From NCBI RefSeq assembly GCF_009363255.1, contig NZ_CP045318.1:1278001-1342000 (forward strand): 64,000 nt of DNA, given 5' to 3'. Positions 60,196 to 64,000 of this stretch are shown one piece after another. The stretch is from Roseivivax sp. THAF197b. GTDB taxonomy: Bacteria; Pseudomonadota; Alphaproteobacteria; Rhodobacterales; Rhodobacteraceae. The translations under genes were made by a program, and so were the position numbers. Under the pieces are notes generated by a model. That model was not told the DNA's origin. It made no database searches and was given only the letters and a program-made list of their open reading frames with translations. How positions within the stretch are numbered: position 1 is the stretch's first letter; the number at the start of each line of letters is the position of its first letter.

Positions 60196-62694
60196 TTACA
60201 CGGCGTGCTTTTGGGGCGCACCGGACGCGTCGTTGCGGCGTGGGTCGAGCTTGGCCAGATCCGCCACACGGCTTTGGAAGGTCGGGGCATCCTTGGCCTC
60301 TGCTGCCTCCTCGATGGCGACGAGCGCGTCGCGCAGGCCGGTCTCTTCGAAGGCGGCGGCAGTGCCTGCGATCCGGTGGCAACGCTCCCCGATCTCGGGC
60401 GTGTCGATATCGGCCTCGGACAGCCAGTCGATCAGGTCCGCCACTTCTTTCGACAAGGTCGCGCGAAGCCGGGCGACCACCGCGTCGGAGGGCATCCGCG
60501 TGCCGGGGCCATCATCGGCGCGAGGGGCTGGGGCAGGGCGCGACATGGCGCGTTCAAGCGTGGCCTGCAGTGCGGCACGCGTGAAGGGCTTGCCCAGGAA
60601 GTCGTTCATGCCCGCGGCCTTGAAGCGTTCCTGATTGCGGGCGAGGACATTGGCGGACAGCGCAATGATCGGCGCGTTCGCACAGGGCCCGTTCGAGGCG
60701 CGGATATGCCGCGCGGCCTCCAGCCCGTCCATGACCGGCATGGAGATGTCCATCAGGATGGCATCGAAGGCTTGCGCCTCCGCCATGGCCACGCCCGCGC
60801 GTCCGTCACTGGCGGCAACAGCGCGATGGCCGAGCGCGCGCAGCTGGTCGAGGGCGAGGTCTTGATTGATGTCGTTATCCTCGACAACCAGGATATCGAG
60901 CGGTCTGGCCTCCGCGGCGTCCTCGGTCTGCCGGATCGGTTGGGCGGGCGCGGCGGTCCGGGTCAGGGGCAGGCGCAGCCAGAAGACGCTGCCCTCCCCA
61001 AGCGTGCTTTCCGCGCCAATCTCGCCGCCGAGGCTTTCGGTCAGGCGCCGCGCAATCCCGAGGCCGAGCCCGGTGCCGCCGGTCTTGCGCCGGTAACTCG
61101 TATCGAGCGTGGTGAAATCGTCGAACACCGTCTCGAGTGCGTCTTCGGCGATACCGATGCCGGTATCGATGACCCGCAGCTCGAGCGTCAGCTTGCCGGG
61201 ATCGTCACGGTCGGTCTCGGCCTCGGCCTCGATGATGATCGCACCGGCCTCGGTGAACTTGATGGCATTGCCGACGAGGTTGAGCAGGATCTGGTTCAGG
61301 CGCACCGGATCGCTTGCGACCCAGCCCGCGGCCGGGCCGATCCAGCGCCAGGTCAGCGTGGTGTCGCGCGCGACGGCGGCACCGCTTTGCCCGTCCACCA
61401 CATCCTGCAACAGCTGGCCCAGATGCACAGGCTCGCGCGCATTGGGCGGAGTCTGCGCCTCCAGCCGGGCGATATCCATCACCGAATCCACGTGCCGCAT
61501 CAGCACCTCGCCCGAGATGGCCATGTTGCGCGTGAAGCGGGACTGATCCTCCGTGAGGTCCGTGTCCTGCATCAGGTTGAGATTGCCCAGAAGGCCATTG
61601 AGCGGCGTTCGGATCTCATGCGTCATCACGGCCAGGAAGTCGGATTTGGCCTTCTCGCCCGCAACGGCCCGGTCATGGGCGGCAAGAAGGTCCCGTTCGG
61701 CGGCGACACTGTGCGACACGTCGCGCACGGACCCGATGAAGATGTCCTCGCCGCCTGCGGAGGCACGCGAAACGGCGATCTCGATGGGGAAGGTGCTGCC
61801 GTCCCTGCGCAATCCCTCCATGGTCCAGCGGCCTTGTCCGTCCAGGCTCTCGAGGCGTACCGGATCGTGCTTCGTCTCGGTTGAGCGGATGAAGCGCGAA
61901 AAGCGCAGCCCGTCCACTTGGGGCGCCTTGCGTCCGAACATCGCCTCCGCTGCGGCATTGAACTGCAGGATGCGGCCATGGCGGTCGGCCACGACGATGC
62001 CGTCGCGGGTCGTGTCCAGAATGGTGTTCAGTCGTGCATTCGTGGCACTGAGCAGACGCCCGCGCTCCTGCAATTGGGTCGTGGTACGGCGCAGGATAAC
62101 CAGCGTGGCAGCCATCGCCAGCAAGAGCGCTGTTGTCAGAAGCGCCACACGGCGCAGTGTGAGCGCGATCCCGTCGCGCCGCGCTTCGGAGGCGGAGGCG
62201 AAGAAGGTCAGCCCGGAAATCGAAAGATCCCGCGTCACCTCGCGCAACTCGGCCAGTTGCGGCGGCCATCTGCGCACCTCTTCGCGCAATGCCGCGTCCG
62301 GGCCGTCGATGACAGGGACCGAGGCGTCGAGGAATTCGCGCAGGGTGGTGAGGGCGGCATCGAACTCGTCGTTCTCGCGCAACCGGACGAAAACCCCGCT
62401 GGCCTCAAGCGTGCCGATGCGGCTGTAGAAGATATCGAAATCGGCCCGTAGCGTTTCCAGATCGGAGGCGCTGCCATTGGCGACACGTTCTGCCGAGCGG
62501 CGAAATTCCTGGAATTCGATTTCGGCCTGGGACAATGTCCATTGCAGATTGTCCGCGGAGGCAGACCGGAGCAGGCGCAATTCCCGCACCACGTCCTGGA
62601 CCATGAGCGCGATGAGCGGCAGACAGACGGCGGCAACCAGTATGAGGCCCGTGAGGCCGCGCCTTGCAATCGTTCTGGAAGGGTCGAGTGCCAT
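60196..62694 (-). CDS. Hybrid sensor histidine kinase with receiver and HPt domains
   Basis: An 832-residue membrane protein. Roughly in order: TM helix 13-33, a periplasmic helical sensor domain to ~185, TM helix ~185-205, PAS domain ~225-340, HisKA (AVMTHEIRTPLNGLL), HATPase_c (NLVGNAIKFTEA, DTGIGIAED, GTGLGLGIARRL), receiver (DILVVEDNDINQDLALDQL with phospho-Asp in LMDISMPVMDG) and a C-terminal HPt (ERCHRIAGTAAAFEE). It contains all steps of a phosphorelay up to transfer to a separate regulator. The signal is unknown. The divergent LuxR-type regulator is the natural partner. Confidence 0.92.
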   Translation of the reverse strand: MALDPSRTIARRGLTGLILVAAVCLPLIALMVQDVVRELRLLRSASADNLQWTLSQAEIEFQEFRRSAERVANGSASDLETLRADFDIFYSRIGTLEASGVFVRLRENDEFDAALTTLREFLDASVPVIDGPDAALREEVRRWPPQLAELREVTRDLSISGLTFFASASEARRDGIALTLRRVALLTTALLLAMAATLVILRRTTTQLQERGRLLSATNARLNTILDTTRDGIVVADRHGRILQFNAAAEAMFGRKAPQVDGLRFSRFIRSTETKHDPVRLESLDGQGRWTMEGLRRDGSTFPIEIAVSRASAGGEDIFIGSVRDVSHSVAAERDLLAAHDRAVAGEKAKSDFLAVMTHEIRTPLNGLLGNLNLMQDTDLTEDQSRFTRNMAISGEVLMRHVDSVMDIARLEAQTPPNAREPVHLGQLLQDVVDGQSGAAVARDTTLTWRWIGPAAGWVASDPVRLNQILLNLVGNAIKFTEAGAIIIEAEAETDRDDPGKLTLELRVIDTGIGIAEDALETVFDDFTTLDTSYRRKTGGTGLGLGIARRLTESLGGEIGAESTLGEGSVFWLRLPLTRTAAPAQPIRQTEDAAEARPLDILVVEDNDINQDLALDQLRALGHRAVAASDGRAGVAMAEAQAFDAILMDISMPVMDGLEAARHIRASNGPCANAPIIALSANVLARNQERFKAAGMNDFLGKPFTRAALQATLERAMSRPAPAPRADDGPGTRMPSDAVVARLRATLSKEVADLIDWLSEADIDTPEIGERCHRIAGTAAAFEETGLRDALVAIEEAAEAKDAPTFQSRVADLAKLDPRRNDASGAPQKHAV

Positions 62695-62702
62695 CTGCGC
62701 CT

Positions 62703-62736
62703 GCTTTGCGGTGTTGCGCGATCATATCGCAAAGCG
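62703..62736. promoter_or_regulatory. Inverted repeat in the kinase-regulator divergent spacer
   Basis: GCTTTGCG (62703-62710) and CGCAAAGC (62729-62736) form an 8-bp inverted repeat 9 bases upstream of the kinase start. It could be a dyad operator or a 5'-UTR hairpin. The rest of the 282-bp spacer (62695-62976) shows no gene and no motif I can name. Confidence 0.35.
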
Positions 62737-62976
62737 GGTTTTCAGCCAGTGTTTTCCGGGAAAGGGTAGATGGTTGCAGGGCAGGGTGATTGTCGCACGG
62801 GCGCACAGAAGCTGTTTGATATCGGTCGAATTTTGCCCGTAATTTGGCTTGCCGCACATTCGTCCCGATGCGATTATAGGGACTGTGCCAGTGCTTGTAT
62901 CGGGGTGATCGGTGTTGCTTGCCAGGCGCTGTAGTGAGTTGACCTGTTCGCCCTGTAGCCAGTCCGGAGCCCGCTT

Positions 62977-63594
62977 TTGCGCGTCTTGATCGCAGATGAC
63001 CACGACCTGTTACGCGAAACATTGGTTGCGTACCTCGAAGGCGAAGACGGCGTCCAGACGGAGCAGGCCGCATCCTTCGACGAGGTGCGCCGCTGCGTCG
63101 AGAAAAGCCCGCAATTCGATCTGATCCTGCTCGATTTCCGCATGCCCGGCATGACCGGTCTGTCCAGCGTGGCCGATGCCATCAGCCTCGGCGGCGGCAA
63201 TCAGCGTGTCGCGCTGATCTCGGGGGAGGCCACGCGGGACGTGGCCAAGCAGGCCCTGAACATGGGGGCCGCCGGGTTCATTCCGAAAACGCTCGGGGCA
63301 AAGTCGCTGGTCAGCGCCATCAAGTTCATGGCCATGGGCGAGCAATACGCGCCGATCGAATTCATGCGGAGCGGCGATTCCGAGCCGAGCAATCCGCTCG
63401 CCGCGTCGCTGACGCCGCGCGAACGGGATGTCTTGCGCGGGGTCAAGGAGGGCAAGTCAAACAAGGAGATTGCCCGCGATCTCGGCGTCACCGAACCGAC
63501 GGTGAAGCTGCATATGAAGACGATGTTCCGCAAGCTTGACGTGCGCAACCGCACCCAGGCCGCGATGCTGGCCCGCGAGGCGCAGATCGAATGA
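62977..63594 (+). CDS. LuxR/FixJ-type response regulator
   Basis: A 205-residue two-domain regulator. The receiver (LRVLIADDHDLLRETLVAYLEG) has the phospho-Asp in LILLDFRMPGMTG and the conserved Lys in GFIPKTL. The C-terminal LuxR helix-turn-helix is LTPRERDVLRGVKEGKSNKEIARDLGVTEPTVKLHMKTMFRKL. The start must be TTG 62977, with GGAG 7 bases ahead; no ATG or GTG fits the receiver's first strand. It is divergent from the hybrid kinase and is probably its output. Confidence 0.92.
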   Translation: MRVLIADDHDLLRETLVAYLEGEDGVQTEQAASFDEVRRCVEKSPQFDLILLDFRMPGMTGLSSVADAISLGGGNQRVALISGEATRDVAKQALNMGAAGFIPKTLGAKSLVSAIKFMAMGEQYAPIEFMRSGDSEPSNPLAASLTPRERDVLRGVKEGKSNKEIARDLGVTEPTVKLHMKTMFRKLDVRNRTQAAMLAREAQIE

Positions 63595-63671
63595 TCAGCG
63601 GCGGTCGCACGGGGCGGCTTGGGGCGTAACCGGCGCGCGATGCTGGCGGGCTACCGGACGTCGCGGTGCGT

Positions 63672-64000
63672 TCAGGGCGTGACGTGGATACGATCGAGCT
63701 GCCAGATGCTGCGCGCATAGACCACTTCCGACCTGTATTCGACGCTCGAATCGAACGGATAGACGATCCAGAGCGGTCCCTTTTCCCGCCGCGAGATCCG
63801 CTTGTCATCCACGGCGAAGGCGATGATCGGAGCGCTGGAAGTCGGGTCGTCGAGGGGGATGTCGATGGCGTAATCGTTGATTGCGCGCGCTTCGATCGTG
63901 CCGCTCTCGACGCCGAGCCGGTCCATGAGGGTGCGCAAGGGCACCCCAGTGTAGCGCTGCACGCCGTCAGTCCAGATGGTGGACGTGGCGAAGGTCTCAG
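63672..64000 (-). CDS. Small molybdopterin-binding-fold protein (partial, cut by the window edge)
   Basis: The frame runs off the window; 109 residues are visible, ending IWQLDRIHVTP. The motif pattern STIWTDGVQRYTGVPLRTLM...INDYAIDIPLDD...KGPLWIVYPFD...EYRSEVVYARSIW resembles the small oxidoreductase-molybdopterin-binding (sulfite-oxidase-like fold) proteins of Rhodobacteraceae. A GTG at 63962 could be read as a start, but the homologous-looking residues upstream (ETFATSTIWTDG) show that the gene begins beyond base 64000. The function is unknown. Convergent with the response regulator gene, with nothing recognisable in the 77-bp gap. Confidence 0.75.
   Translation of the reverse strand, partial: ETFATSTIWTDGVQRYTGVPLRTLMDRLGVESGTIEARAINDYAIDIPLDDPTSSAPIIAFAVDDKRISRREKGPLWIVYPFDSSVEYRSEVVYARSIWQLDRIHVTP

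Noticed and set aside
60196..63594. Calling the sensor kinase and regulator by a specific named system
   Set aside because: The receiver, HPt and LuxR domains are generic, the sensor domain is unassigned, and no target gene is visible.

Overview
The window is a GC-rich, densely coded chromosomal segment whose gene content points to an alphaproteobacterium of the Rhodobacteraceae (Roseobacter group). The evidence is a LexA/SOS box of the Rhodobacter type (GTTC-N7-GTTC), CceR-like palindromes at zwf and eno, a zwf-pgl-pgi Entner-Doudoroff cluster, the seven-gene glp glycerol ABC operon first described in rhizobia, and a muramidase/holin pair like the one that releases gene transfer agents. No rRNA, tRNA, CRISPR array, transposase or prophage structural gene is visible.

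Layout. 0-9.4 kb: OlsA/PlsC-type acyltransferase, ccmE, DedA, a DUF7002 protein, enolase, two EamA exporters, a DUF533 protein, SelO and a membrane-anchored CBS protein. 9.4-16.4 kb: a GNAT / glutathione transferase / nucleoside hydrolase run, then zwf-pgl-pgi and a secreted repeat plus PRC-barrel protein. 16.5-21.6 kb: a cupin, the endolysin-holin pair, ccmF-ccmH and a PaaG-like enoyl-CoA isomerase. 21.7-33 kb: a 709-residue acidic repeat protein, citrate synthase, gltX, ComEC, LexA, a GlcNAc kinase/deacetylase pair and a lytic transglycosylase. 33-42.6 kb: glycerol kinase, an isoquinoline-1-oxidoreductase-like molybdenum enzyme with a small membrane protein, an aminotransferase, and katG divergent from oxyR. 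42.5-50 kb: a carboxylate module (tctCBA, CaiB/BaiF CoA-transferase, citryl-CoA lyase, AbrB-type membrane protein) with an iron-type alcohol dehydrogenase upstream. 50.2-59.5 kb: glycerol operon glpD-S-T-P-Q-U-V with divergent glpR. 59.5-64 kb: a methyltransferase, a hybrid histidine kinase with its own receiver and HPt domains, a divergent LuxR-type response regulator, and the edge of a small molybdopterin-fold protein.

How the genes work together. Glycerol is imported by GlpSTPQV(U), phosphorylated by GlpK (encoded 16 kb away) and oxidised by GlpD, with GlpR as the local repressor. Central carbon genes (zwf-pgl-pgi, eno) carry palindromic operators that fit a common LacI-type regulator. CcmE, CcmF and CcmH belong to cytochrome c maturation. 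KatG/OxyR and LexA are stress modules.

Most interesting: (1) GlpS and GlpT carry complementary losses of ABC ATPase motifs, predicting a transporter with one competent and one degenerate ATP site; (2) two 166-bp copies of a structured repeat with 20-nt inverted ends sit in two spacers of the same glp operon; (3) the endolysin start is preceded by a 9-bp hairpin that covers its ribosome binding site, and the enzyme carries a predicted calcium-binding loop; (4) the tct/CoA-transferase/citryl-CoA-lyase cluster looks like a complete uptake, activation and cleavage route for an unidentified hydroxy-acid.
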